The notes under the pieces were generated by a model that was not told the DNA's origin, searched no databases, and saw nothing but the letters and a program-made list of their open reading frames with translations. Positions 51,181-58,857 of a stretch of DNA of 64,000 nucleotides are shown here, in pieces. The stretch's first letter is position 1; each line of letters begins with the position of its first letter. The position numbers and the translations under genes are program-made. Source of the stretch: Luteimicrobium subarcticum (GTDB lineage Bacteria > Actinomycetota > Actinomycetes > Actinomycetales > Cellulomonadaceae); NCBI RefSeq assembly GCF_002798015.1, contig NZ_PGTZ01000007.1, positions 638,222-702,221 of the forward strand. The letters run 5' to 3'.

Positions 51181-52443
51181 TCAGAGCGGACGCACCGACC
51201 GGGTCACCGTGAACGTCCGGTCCCGTGACACCTGCACCGTCGGCCCCACCACGCGCTGCAGCTCCGCCCGGTAGCGCAGGTGCGAGTTCCACACCGTCCA
51301 CAGCTCCCCGCCCGGCCGCAGGACGCGCGCGGCCGCCGCGAACATCTTCGACGCCGCCCCCGTATGGACCGCCGAGCCCACGTGGAACGGCGGGTTGCAC
51401 AGCACCAGGTCCACCGAGCCGTCCGGCACCCTCGAGGCGACGTCGTCACGCAGGACGTCCACCCGGTCGCCCGCACCCGCGGCGTCCGCCGTCCGACGCG
51501 CCGACGCGACAGCAGACGCCGACCGGTCAGTCGCCACCACGCGCGCCGCAGGGAGCGCGAGCGCGGCACGCGTCGCGAGGATGCCCGTCCCGCATCCGAG
51601 GTCCAGCACGACGCGCGGGTCAGCGCCGCCCCAGCCGTCCGCACCGGCGCCGCCCAGGCCGTCGAGCAGCGCCCGCGTCCCACGATCCAGCCGCGCCCCG
51701 GCGAACGTCGCACCGTGCGCCCACACCGTCAGGCCGGCGTCGGGGACGTCCGCCGCGACCGGGAACGACGGCACGACGCCGGGCCGTGGCCCGCGGGCCA
51801 CCAGCACGCGCGCCTTGTAGCGGCCACGGGTGGCGTGCACGTCCGAGAACGAGCGGCCCAGCACGTCGTTCATCGCGGGCGTCATGTGCTTCACCATCCC
51901 GCCGGCGAGCACGACGACGTCCGGCCCCGCGTCCCGCGCGACCGACTCCGCGAGCTCCGCGAGCGCGTCCAGACCGCGCGGCAGACGGACGAGCACGACG
52001 GACGCCCCCGCCAGCGTCGGCGTCGGGACGAGGCCGCCGGCAGGACGGGCGGGCGGGGGTGTCGGCTCGGTCGGCGCACCGTCCGCGGACCGGGCGGCCG
52101 TCGTGCCGGGACCGTCGGCGGTGGCAGGACCCGACCGGACGACGCGGTCGGCGAGGCCGGCGCGTCGGGCGTTGGCGTCGAGCGCACGCTCGGCGACGAT
52201 CGAGTCCTGCCACACCCGGACGGGTGCGTCGACGAGCGTCGACGCACCGAGGGTCAGCGCGCCGTACGCGTCGTCGAGGACGACGATCCCGCCGTCGCCC
52301 CGGCCGCTGCCGCCCTCGAGGAGCGCGGCCAGCTCGTCCAGCAGGAGCCGGTCGGCGCCGTCGACCGCGACGAGCTCGGGCGCCTCGACGTCCGGCCACC
52401 GGTGCAGCGAGGCGAGCAGGTCGGCGAGCGCGGGGAAGGTCAC
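51181..52443 (-). CDS. RsmC/RlmG-like two-domain class I methyltransferase
   Basis: The protein has 420 residues from GTG 52443, chosen because GGGAGGATGAGG lies just upstream; a GTG six codons earlier overlaps that site. The N-terminal half (~1-215) is a degenerate methyltransferase-like domain. The C-terminal half carries SAM motif I VVLDLGCGTGILATRAAL near residue 265 and motif IV VDLVLCNPPFHVGSAVHTG near residue 330. NPPFH is the mark of guanine-N2 rRNA methyltransferases such as RsmC and RlmG. The likely substrate is 16S or 23S rRNA. It stands alone, bracketed by an inverted repeat. Confidence 0.9.
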   Translation of the reverse strand: MTFPALADLLASLHRWPDVEAPELVAVDGADRLLLDELAALLEGGSGRGDGGIVVLDDAYGALTLGASTLVDAPVRVWQDSIVAERALDANARRAGLADRVVRSGPATADGPGTTAARSADGAPTEPTPPPARPAGGLVPTPTLAGASVVLVRLPRGLDALAELAESVARDAGPDVVVLAGGMVKHMTPAMNDVLGRSFSDVHATRGRYKARVLVARGPRPGVVPSFPVAADVPDAGLTVWAHGATFAGARLDRGTRALLDGLGGAGADGWGGADPRVVLDLGCGTGILATRAALALPAARVVATDRSASAVASARRTADAAGAGDRVDVLRDDVASRVPDGSVDLVLCNPPFHVGSAVHTGAASKMFAAAARVLRPGGELWTVWNSHLRYRAELQRVVGPTVQVSRDRTFTVTRSVRPL

Positions 52444-52547
52444 GTCCTCATCCTCCCGCACCCGTGGCGCGGCGAGCGGCTCCGGGGACGCCGCGCCGCG
52501 GTGCCGGGCGCCCGGCGGGAACGACGCACCACCGGGGCGCGCCGCGA

Positions 52548-52611
52548 CTTCGCGTGCGGTTCGGCGCTTCGCGTGCGCCGCGACGGACGCGAAGCGACCT
52601 TGCGTAGGCGA
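52548..52611 (-). repeat. right copy of ~64-bp inverted repeat flanking the methyltransferase gene
   Basis: This is the reverse-complement partner of 51101-51164, with about 84% identity by eye over 64 bases. It sits in the 183-base gap between the methyltransferase start and the GH15 stop, 104 bases upstream of the methyltransferase GTG. Confidence 0.85.
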
Positions 52612-52626
52612 CGGCGCGGCCGCGCG

Positions 52627-54720
52627 TCAGGCGAGACCGCGGTGCGCGGCCTCGAAGCCGACAGGTGCACCGGTGGTCTCGGCGCGGATGACGTGCATCA
52701 CGGCGTTGATGAGCGCCAGGTGCGTGAACGCCTGCGGGAAGTTGCCGAGGTGCCGGCCGTTGCGGGTGTCGATCTCCTCCGCGTACAGGCCGAGCGCGCT
52801 CGAGAACGACAGCAGCCGCTCGCACAGGCCGCGTGCGCGCTCGACCTCCCCGATCTCGACGAGCGCGGACACGAGCCAGAACGAGCAGATGGTGAACGTC
52901 CCCTCCTCGCCCGCCAGCCCGTCGTCGGTCTCGTGCGTGCGGTACCGCAGGACGAGCCCGTCCTCGGTGAGCTCGTCGGCGATCGCGAGCACCGTCGCGC
53001 GCACGCGCTCGTCGTCGTTCGGCAGGAAGCGCAGCAGCGGCACGAGCAGCAGGGACGCGTCGAGCGCGTCGGTGTCGTAGTGCTGCCGGAACACGCCGCG
53101 CGCGTCGACGCCCTTGCGCAGGATGTCGTCGCGGATCTCGTCGGCGAGCTTCGACCACTGGTCCGCGAAGTCCTGCTCGTCGTACATCTCGGCGAGGCGT
53201 GCACCGCGGTCGAGCGCGACCCAGCAGAACAGCTTGGACGACGTGAAGTGCTGCGGCTCGCCGCGCACCTCCCAGATGCCGCGGTCCTTCTCGTGCCAGT
53301 GCTTCGCGGCCTCCTCGACCTGCCGCTTGAGGACGGGCCACAGGGACTCGGGGAGCTGTTCGCGCGACTTCGCGTGCAGGTACACGGAGTCGAGCACCGC
53401 GCCCCACACGTCGTGCTGCTGCTGCGCGTACGCGGCGTTGCCGACGCGCACGGGCCGGGCGCCCTCGTACCCGAACAGGTGGTCGAGCTCCGCCTCGTCG
53501 AGCCGGTCCTCCCCGCCGACGCCGTACATCACCTGCAGGTCCTTGTTGTCACGGCAGACGTCGTGCACGAACGAGAAGAAGTCGTTGGCCTCCCGGTCGA
53601 ACCCGAGGGTGTACAGGCCCCAGAGCGCGAACGTGGAGTCGCGGATCCACGCGTACCGGTAGTCCCAGTTGCGCTCGCCGCCCGGGGTCTCGGGCAGCGA
53701 CGTGGTCGCAGCGGCGAGCAGGGCGCCCGTCGGTGCGTACGTGAGGCCCTTGAGCGTCAGCGCGGACTGCTGCAGGTAGGAACGCCACGGGTGGTCGGGG
53801 AACACGCCCTGGGTGAGCCACTCGCGCCAGTACCTCTCGGTGCGCTGCATGGCGTGGAGCGCCTCGTCCCAGTCCTTCGGGGCGGGCAGCGGGGACCAGG
53901 ACATCGCGACGTACGCGTGCTCGCCGGCGCGCAGACGCGTCCGGGCGTGCACGCGGCGGTCCTCGACACCGAGCCGCAGGCTCGACGTGATCCGCAGGTC
54001 CGGGTTGGGCCCGTCGCCCTTGCGGGCCACGAGGTGGTTGTACCCCTCGCCCTCGTACTCCCAGGTGCAAGCGAACCGGCCGTAGTCCGGCATCGGCTCG
54101 CACATGACGTCGAGCTCGACGGTCCCGTTCACGCAGATGACCGTCCGCAGCAGGACGTGCTCGGCGTCGTAGTCGGTCGGGGTGCGGCGGTGCGTCTGCG
54201 ACCGCTGCTCGACGTTGTGCCACGGGCCGAGGACCATCGCGTCGCGCACGACGAGCCAGCCCGTCGTCGTCTGCCAGGTCGTCTCGAGCACCAGGGTGCC
54301 GGGCAGGTAGCGGCGCGCGACGGGCACGCTCACCCCGTACGGGCCGACGCGGAACGACCCGGTGCCGCGGTCGAGCAGCGCGGAGAAGACGCTCGCGGAG
54401 TCGGGTCGCGGCACGCACATCCACTCGACCGCGCCCGAGGGCGCGACGAGGGCGTTCGACTCGCAGTCCGACAGGAACGCGTAGTCCGCGATCGCGGGGA
54501 ACGGGCTGCGGCCGTCGCGGCCGCCCTGGGCGGGCCCGGTGACGTCGAGGTGGAGGCCCAGCGCGCTGGCGTGGCCGTGGTGGGTGCCGTCGTCTCCGGG
54601 GGCCGCCTCGCTCGGCGCGGTGACGGAGGCCGCTGCCGTGACGGGGGCCGCTGAGGTCGCGGGGCCGGAGGTCGCGGGGACGGACGGGAGCCGCGGCGTC
54701 GGGGGGGTCTGCTTCGCCAT
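52627..54720 (-). CDS. GH15-family glycoside hydrolase (trehalase/glucoamylase type)
   Basis: The 697-residue protein has an Ala/Pro/Thr-rich N-terminus of ~65 residues. The GH15 N-terminal domain opens IADYAFLSDCESNALVAP with WMCVPRPDSASVFSALLDRG. The (alpha/alpha)6 barrel has GGERNWDYRYAWIRDSTFAL near residue 350 and EEGTFTICSFWLVSALVEIG near residue 605, which contain the catalytic region. This matches actinobacterial GH15 proteins, including mycobacterial trehalase; trehalose or an alpha-glucan is the expected substrate. No secretion signal is visible. It is divergent from the sigma gene at 54875 and ends 15 bases beyond the inverted repeat. Confidence 0.93.
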   Translation of the reverse strand: MAKQTPPTPRLPSVPATSGPATSAAPVTAAASVTAPSEAAPGDDGTHHGHASALGLHLDVTGPAQGGRDGRSPFPAIADYAFLSDCESNALVAPSGAVEWMCVPRPDSASVFSALLDRGTGSFRVGPYGVSVPVARRYLPGTLVLETTWQTTTGWLVVRDAMVLGPWHNVEQRSQTHRRTPTDYDAEHVLLRTVICVNGTVELDVMCEPMPDYGRFACTWEYEGEGYNHLVARKGDGPNPDLRITSSLRLGVEDRRVHARTRLRAGEHAYVAMSWSPLPAPKDWDEALHAMQRTERYWREWLTQGVFPDHPWRSYLQQSALTLKGLTYAPTGALLAAATTSLPETPGGERNWDYRYAWIRDSTFALWGLYTLGFDREANDFFSFVHDVCRDNKDLQVMYGVGGEDRLDEAELDHLFGYEGARPVRVGNAAYAQQQHDVWGAVLDSVYLHAKSREQLPESLWPVLKRQVEEAAKHWHEKDRGIWEVRGEPQHFTSSKLFCWVALDRGARLAEMYDEQDFADQWSKLADEIRDDILRKGVDARGVFRQHYDTDALDASLLLVPLLRFLPNDDERVRATVLAIADELTEDGLVLRYRTHETDDGLAGEEGTFTICSFWLVSALVEIGEVERARGLCERLLSFSSALGLYAEEIDTRNGRHLGNFPQAFTHLALINAVMHVIRAETTGAPVGFEAAHRGLA

Positions 54721-54796
54721 CCCCCCAGGGTGCGCCCCGGACCTGGGCCGACGCCACTTCCGGCGCCGACGTTTACGTGTCTGTCACACTCGCCGC

Positions 54797-54823
54797 CAAC
54801 GTTTCCGGCACCTCGTTCGTGGA
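54797..54823 (+). promoter_or_regulatory. candidate ECF promoter of the first sigma gene
   Basis: CAAC at 54797-54800 is followed after 17 bases by CGTGGA at 54818. The same CAAC-N17-CGT arrangement occurs at 57160/57181 before the orphan paralogue. -35 AAC and -10 CGT cores are typical of ECF promoters, suggesting autoregulation. Confidence 0.5.
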
Positions 54824-54874
54824 GGGGGGTGAAGGGCGGCGAGGGGTCGTCGTCCACGACGAAGGGGCAAAGAC

Positions 54875-55483
54875 GTGAGCAACTGGGACGCGGAGCTGGG
54901 CGAGCTGCTCGCCCACCGTGGCCGAGCGCTTGTCCGGTACGCGTACGTGCTGTGCGGGGACCGCCAGGAGGCGGAGGACCTCGTCCAGGAAGCGGTGGTG
55001 CGGGTCTTCTCGCACTGGCGTCGTACGGGCCGACGGGTGGGGGCGGAGCGGACGACCGCTCGGGGGGCAGGTGCCACCGTGAGCGTGGACACCGAGGACA
55101 ACGGTCTGGAGGCCTATGTGCGGCGCACGGTCCTCAACCTCTACGTCGACGGTTACCGGCGGCGGCGGCACTTCTCGCTGCTGGTGCCGAAGGTCGCGCG
55201 GATCGACGAGGTCCGCGGCCCGGCGTCGGGGGCGTCGGTCCGCGTCGACGTGGCGCTCGCGCTCGCGTCGCTCGCGCCGCGCCCTCGGGCGTGCGTGGTC
55301 CTGCGGTACTTCGAGGACCTCTCGGTGCCGCAGATCGCGGTCCAGCTGGGGATCGCGGAGGGGACCGTCAAGAAGTACCTGCACGAGGCGATGAAGAACC
55401 TGCGGGGCGTGCTCGGCCCCGTGGATTCCGCTGGGTCGGCGAGCACGAGCACGGTGACGACGATTCGGACGGAGGTGGCCTGA
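54875..55483 (+). CDS. SigE-family ECF RNA polymerase sigma factor
   Basis: The protein has 202 residues from GTG 54875, with GAAGGGG upstream. Region 2 is at ~20-50 (VRYAYVLCGDRQEAEDLVQEAVVRVF) and region 4 at ~130-185 (RPRACVVLRYFEDLSVPQIAVQLGIAEGTVKKYLHEAMKNLR). The linker carries an unusual polar insert before EAYVRRTVLNLYVDGYRRRR. It directs RNA polymerase to a small regulon, probably including its own promoter. Its stop overlaps the ATG of the membrane protein by one base (TGATG), a typical sigma/anti-sigma layout. It is a clear paralogue of the sigma factor at 58249. Confidence 0.93.
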   Translation: MSNWDAELGELLAHRGRALVRYAYVLCGDRQEAEDLVQEAVVRVFSHWRRTGRRVGAERTTARGAGATVSVDTEDNGLEAYVRRTVLNLYVDGYRRRRHFSLLVPKVARIDEVRGPASGASVRVDVALALASLAPRPRACVVLRYFEDLSVPQIAVQLGIAEGTVKKYLHEAMKNLRGVLGPVDSAGSASTSTVTTIRTEVA

Positions 55484-56838
55484 TGGCACAGCACGAGGAC
55501 TGGGCGACGCCCAGCGAGGCAGATTCGGTGCGCGGGGTCCTGGGGGCGTTCGCGGACGCCGCCGGGGACCCGGGACAGCTGGACGCGCGGCTGGAGGTCG
55601 TGCGGGCGGGTGCCCGACACCGCGTCCGGGTGCGCCGGACGGCGAAGGCCGCCGCGACGGGTGGCACGGCGTGCGTGCTCGTCGGGGCGATCGTCGCGGG
55701 GGTCGCGCAGGGCGCGCCGTGGCGGTCGGACCCGGTGGTCCCGGCAGGGTCGCCGTCGGCGGTGTCGACGCCCGACCGGCCCGGGCCGACGCCTACGGGC
55801 ACGTCGCGCGCCACGCCGACGCAGTCGCCGTCCGCGACGTCGAACGCGGTCCCGGTCGGGGCGGCGGACCAGGCGCGGGTGGCAGCGGTCGTCGACCACC
55901 ACGCGTGGGCGATCGACGACGAGCGCTTCGTCGACGCCTACACGGACTTCGCCCCCACGATGCGGTCGAAGGTCGGGGCGGAGCAGGCGTGGGCGACGCA
56001 GATCGCGGGCGTGACCTGGACGGGCTGGGAGGTCGGCGCGGCGACGTCGAGCGACGACGGGTTCCGGGCGACGGTCGAGACGGCGCGCACGGGCGACTCG
56101 AGCGTCGGCGGGACGTGCCACGTCTGGACGAAGGACTACACGTTCGTCGCGTCGGGCAGCACCCTGAAGATCGCCTCCGTCACGGACGTGGGTCAGCCGG
56201 TGGCGTGCGGTGCGTCCGCACCGGAGGCGCCGAAGGCGCCTCGGCAGGCGTGGGACACCGTGACGGCGCACACGGAGAACGGGTACGTCTCGCCGTACTG
56301 GGCCGACGACGCGGCCGACGGCGCGTTCACGTGCGGCGCACCGGTCTCCGGGATGCTGGACCTCCGGTCGGACAAGTACGTGTCCACGGTCTCCGGGACG
56401 TTCGGTCCGGGTTCCGGTGAGGCCGCGGGCGGTCTCGTCACCGATGTCGACGTCACGCGGCTCGCCGCTGACAACGGTGCGGTCACGTGGGGACGTCCGG
56501 CGGTCGTGCTCACCCAGGGCGGTCGCATCGTCGACTTCGGCCAGTGGGGCTGGAACCAGGCGACGGTCGACGGCGACAAGGGCATCGTGCGCGGCAAGGC
56601 GGTCACGCAGTCGACCGGCGCGTGGGAGACCTCGTCGTTCTGCACCCCGACCGGGGTGTCCATGATCGGCCGGCCGACGGCCTCGACGCCGCGCCACGCG
56701 GCGGGCACGTACCTGGCGTACTTCGTCTCGTGGTACTCCGACGCGGGCAGCTCGGGGCACGACTGGGCCGTGAGCGACGCCTTCCCGGTGACCGTGGGTC
56801 AGGACGGGAAGGTGACGAGCCCGGTCGCGGGCCACTGA
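55483..56838 (+). CDS. single-span membrane protein, candidate atypical anti-sigma factor with extra NTF2-like domain
   Basis: The protein has 451 residues, coupled to the sigma gene. Residues ~1-55 are a charged cytosolic segment; the span is at ~57-76 (ACVLVGAIVAGVAQGAPW); a Ser/Thr/Pro linker reaches ~125. Residues ~127-245 (DQARVAAVVDHHAWAIDDERFV) look NTF2/SnoaL-like, an insert not found in the two relatives. The last ~190 residues are the shared exported domain: FTCGAPVSG, VVLTQGGRIVDFG, SFCTPTG, AAGTYLAYFVSWY and a final SDAFPVTVGQDGKVT. No zinc anti-sigma (ZAS) motif is present. Position and topology suggest that it senses outside conditions and holds the sigma factor (inference). Confidence 0.8.
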   Translation: MAQHEDWATPSEADSVRGVLGAFADAAGDPGQLDARLEVVRAGARHRVRVRRTAKAAATGGTACVLVGAIVAGVAQGAPWRSDPVVPAGSPSAVSTPDRPGPTPTGTSRATPTQSPSATSNAVPVGAADQARVAAVVDHHAWAIDDERFVDAYTDFAPTMRSKVGAEQAWATQIAGVTWTGWEVGAATSSDDGFRATVETARTGDSSVGGTCHVWTKDYTFVASGSTLKIASVTDVGQPVACGASAPEAPKAPRQAWDTVTAHTENGYVSPYWADDAADGAFTCGAPVSGMLDLRSDKYVSTVSGTFGPGSGEAAGGLVTDVDVTRLAADNGAVTWGRPAVVLTQGGRIVDFGQWGWNQATVDGDKGIVRGKAVTQSTGAWETSSFCTPTGVSMIGRPTASTPRHAAGTYLAYFVSWYSDAGSSGHDWAVSDAFPVTVGQDGKVTSPVAGH

Positions 56839-56864
56839 GGACGACGTCCTCCGCGGGCTGCTGA

Positions 56865-56909
56865 CGACGGCGGCGACGACAGTGCAGGGGGCTGTCGTCG
56901 CCGCCGTCG
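56865..56909 (+). terminator. hairpin terminator after the first sigma/membrane pair
   Basis: A perfect 17-base-pair stem (56865-56881 with 56893-56909) encloses an 11-base loop, 26 bases past the stop of the membrane protein gene. Confidence 0.75.
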
Positions 56910-56937
56910 ACACTCCCGCCACGACGAGGGGGACGAC

Positions 56938-57053
56938 ATGGACGAGGGACGACCGGCAGCGCAGGCGGGGGCGACGCCGAGGGTGTGCTGAGCGACGCGT
57001 TCGTCGTGACGATCGGTGCCGACGGCATGCCGGAGTCGCCGCTCGCGGGCTGA
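56938..57053 (+). pseudogene. fossil of another paralogue: start region joined to a C-terminal tail
   Basis: ATG 56938 follows a leader (CACGACGAGGGGGACGAC) resembling that of the sigma gene at 54875, but its frame stops after 17 codons (TGA 56989). In another frame, bases 56985-57053 encode VLSDAFVVTIGADGMPESPLAG and a stop. That is the same C-terminus as the three intact membrane paralogues (VSDAFPVTVGQDGK, VVSEPFTVTVGGGGK, ASEPFVVTITKNGT). The best explanation is a large internal deletion, with a frame shift, in a former sigma/membrane-protein unit. A terminator hairpin still follows. The ~395-base stretch 56839-57233 holds only this fossil, two terminators and a promoter. Confidence 0.75.
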
Positions 57054-57064
57054 GCCGCCCGCCC

Positions 57065-57095
57065 GAGGCCCCGCGCACCGCGTGCGCGGGGCCTC
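57065..57095 (+). terminator. hairpin terminator after the fossil gene
   Basis: A perfect 14-base-pair stem (57065-57078 with 57082-57095) with a 3-base loop lies 11 bases past the fossil stop codon. It is probably the original terminator of the lost gene. Confidence 0.8.
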
Positions 57096-57134
57096 CTGCG
57101 TTCCCGGACGCCGGACTCCCGGGCGCCGAAGCTC

Positions 57135-57186
57135 GTCCGAAAAAAGTTCGGACCGGGGGCAACCGGCCCGCGGGGTCCTTCGTCGT
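57135..57186 (+). promoter_or_regulatory. candidate ECF promoter with upstream palindrome, before the orphan paralogue
   Basis: GTCCGAA - AAAAG - TTCGGAC (57135-57153) is a 7-bp inverted repeat with an A-rich centre. Directly after it come GGCAACC (CAAC at 57160-57163) and, 17 bases on, CGTCGT at 57181. The CAAC-N17-CGT pattern is shared with 54797. The leader following it aligns with that of the sigma gene at 58249. Confidence 0.55.
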
Positions 57187-57233
57187 AAGGGGTGAGGGAA
57201 GGACACGCCCTCCCGACGAAGGAGAGAACGCAC

Positions 57234-58184
57234 ATGAACGCTCGGCCGGACGTACAGCTCGACGCCCTCGCCGCACAGAAGTCCGCGGCGCAGCGCGCGC
57301 GGCGCCGCCGCACGACGGCGGTGGGGGCGACGGGTGTGGCGGCGTGCGCGCTCGTGGCGGCCGCGGTCGTCGGGGTGGCGCAGGCGGCGCCCTGGGGGAG
57401 CAGCCCGGTGGTTCCCACGGCGACGGACGGCGGGGCGTCGACCCGCACCGTGGGCTCGACGCCGGTCCCGACGCGCACGGTCGCGGCTCCCGCGCCGACC
57501 GCCACGACCCCGGTGCCGGGTGACGCGGCGGGCGACGTCGTGACGGCCACGTACGACGACGGCTTCGAGCCCTACCCGTACCACGTGGCGTCGGACCGGC
57601 AGTGGGAGGGCTGGTCGTACACGACGGCGACGGACGACCGGTTCTACACGTGCGGCGCGCCCGAGTCGGTGCTCACCGGGGCCGTCGGCGACACGCTGGC
57701 CCTGACCCGTGGCCTGGGTCCGGTCGAGGTGACGGGCGAGGGCGTGACGTCCCAGGAGACCGGGTACACCTTCCGGGTGAGCGACCCCGCGCTCGGCACC
57801 CTGCAGGTGGCAGGCCCGGACGTCGTGCTCGTCCAGGGTGGCGTGGTGGTCGGCTTCCTGCAGGACGGTCACGGGCCGCAGACGTACGACGGCACGTCGA
57901 CGGCGTCGGGCTCGGTCGCTCTGGGCTACCTCGACTCGATGCCCAACCGGTGCCTCGCGGCGAGCTGGGAGAAGTCCGCGGACGGTCTCGAGCAGTGGGA
58001 CGTGCGGACGGACGCGCCGCGGCAGGCCGCGGGCGAGTACCGCGCGTACCTGGTCTCCGAGCTGTCCTGCCGTGACGACGTGACGTGCGGCGAGGGTGCC
58101 GACACGCCGCGGACCGTCGTGAGCGAGCCGTTCACGGTCACCGTCGGCGGGGGCGGGAAGACGACCCTGTCGCTCGCCCGGTGA
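57234..58184 (+). CDS. single-span membrane protein, orphan paralogue of the sigma-linked family
   Basis: The protein has 316 residues from ATG 57234, with GAAGGAGAG upstream. The cytosolic segment is only ~27 residues (against ~55 in the relatives), followed by a span at ~30-50 (VAACALVAAAVVGVAQAAPW) and a Thr/Pro linker. The exported domain has VVTATYDDGFEPYPY, FYTCGAPESVL, VVLVQGGVVVGFLQDG, RCLAASWEKS, AAGEYRAYLVSELSC, a DVTCGEG cysteine and VSEPFTVTVGGGGKTT. Unlike the others, no sigma gene precedes it, yet its leader looks like a sigma-gene leader. It may be a deletion derivative that lost the sigma gene and the N-terminal, possibly sigma-binding, segment. Function unknown. Confidence 0.78.
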   Translation: MNARPDVQLDALAAQKSAAQRARRRRTTAVGATGVAACALVAAAVVGVAQAAPWGSSPVVPTATDGGASTRTVGSTPVPTRTVAAPAPTATTPVPGDAAGDVVTATYDDGFEPYPYHVASDRQWEGWSYTTATDDRFYTCGAPESVLTGAVGDTLALTRGLGPVEVTGEGVTSQETGYTFRVSDPALGTLQVAGPDVVLVQGGVVVGFLQDGHGPQTYDGTSTASGSVALGYLDSMPNRCLAASWEKSADGLEQWDVRTDAPRQAAGEYRAYLVSELSCRDDVTCGEGADTPRTVVSEPFTVTVGGGGKTTLSLAR

Positions 58185-58248
58185 TCCGGGCGTCGTTCGT
58201 GGTCAGGGTTGAGGAAGGATATGCCTTCCACATCGAGGGAGGAAGCAC

Positions 58249-58857
58249 GTGAGCAGTCGCTGGGAAGGGGAGCTCGACGATCTCGTCGCGCGGAGGTCGT
58301 CGGCGCTCGTCGGGTACGCGTACACGTTGTCGGGCAACGTGTCGGACGCGGAGGACCTGGTGCAGGAGGCTCTGACGCGCGTGTTCTCGAGCTGGCGGCG
58401 CCGGGCGCCGCGCAGCGCGTCGGGGGTGGGGACCGTCGCGGTGGACACCGCGGGCGAGCGCAGCGTCGAGGGGTACGTCCGCCAGACGATCCTCAACCTC
58501 TACCTGGACGGGTACCGCCGGCGGGGCCGCTGGTCGGGTCTGCGCCACCGGGTGGCGACGCCCGACGAGGTGCGCGGGCCGGCGTCGGGGGTCGCGGTGC
58601 GGGCGGACGTGGTGGCGGCGCTCGCCGCGCTGAGCCCGCGTCAGCGGTCGTGCATCGTGCTGCGCTACCTCGAGGACATGTCGGTCGCGGAGGCGGCCGA
58701 GGCGCTGGGGGTGTCGCAGGGCACGGTGAAGCGGCAGGTGTTCGAGGGGCTGGCACGCCTGCGCGGGGTGCTGGGGGACGACGTGATGGTGCTGGGACAG
58801 GTGGCTGTGACGCACGCCGGGGCCGTGGACACGACGACGAAGGAGGAGCAGCGATGA
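58249..58857 (+). CDS. SigE-family ECF RNA polymerase sigma factor
   Basis: The protein has 202 residues from GTG 58249, with GAGGGAGGA upstream. Region 2 at ~20-50 contains GYAYTLSGNVSDAEDLVQEALTRVF; the linker contains EGYVRQTILNLYLDGYRRRG; region 4 at ~130-185 contains RQRSCIVLRYLEDMSVAEAAEALGVSQGTVKRQVFEGLARLR. It has the same length as the sigma factor at 54875 and is clearly a paralogue. Its stop overlaps the ATG of the following membrane protein (ATGA), so the pair is co-translated. The regulon is unknown; the -35 seen at 54797 and 57160 is not evident here, although TTCGTGGT at the -10 position is similar. Confidence 0.93.
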   Translation: MSSRWEGELDDLVARRSSALVGYAYTLSGNVSDAEDLVQEALTRVFSSWRRRAPRSASGVGTVAVDTAGERSVEGYVRQTILNLYLDGYRRRGRWSGLRHRVATPDEVRGPASGVAVRADVVAALAALSPRQRSCIVLRYLEDMSVAEAAEALGVSQGTVKRQVFEGLARLRGVLGDDVMVLGQVAVTHAGAVDTTTKEEQR

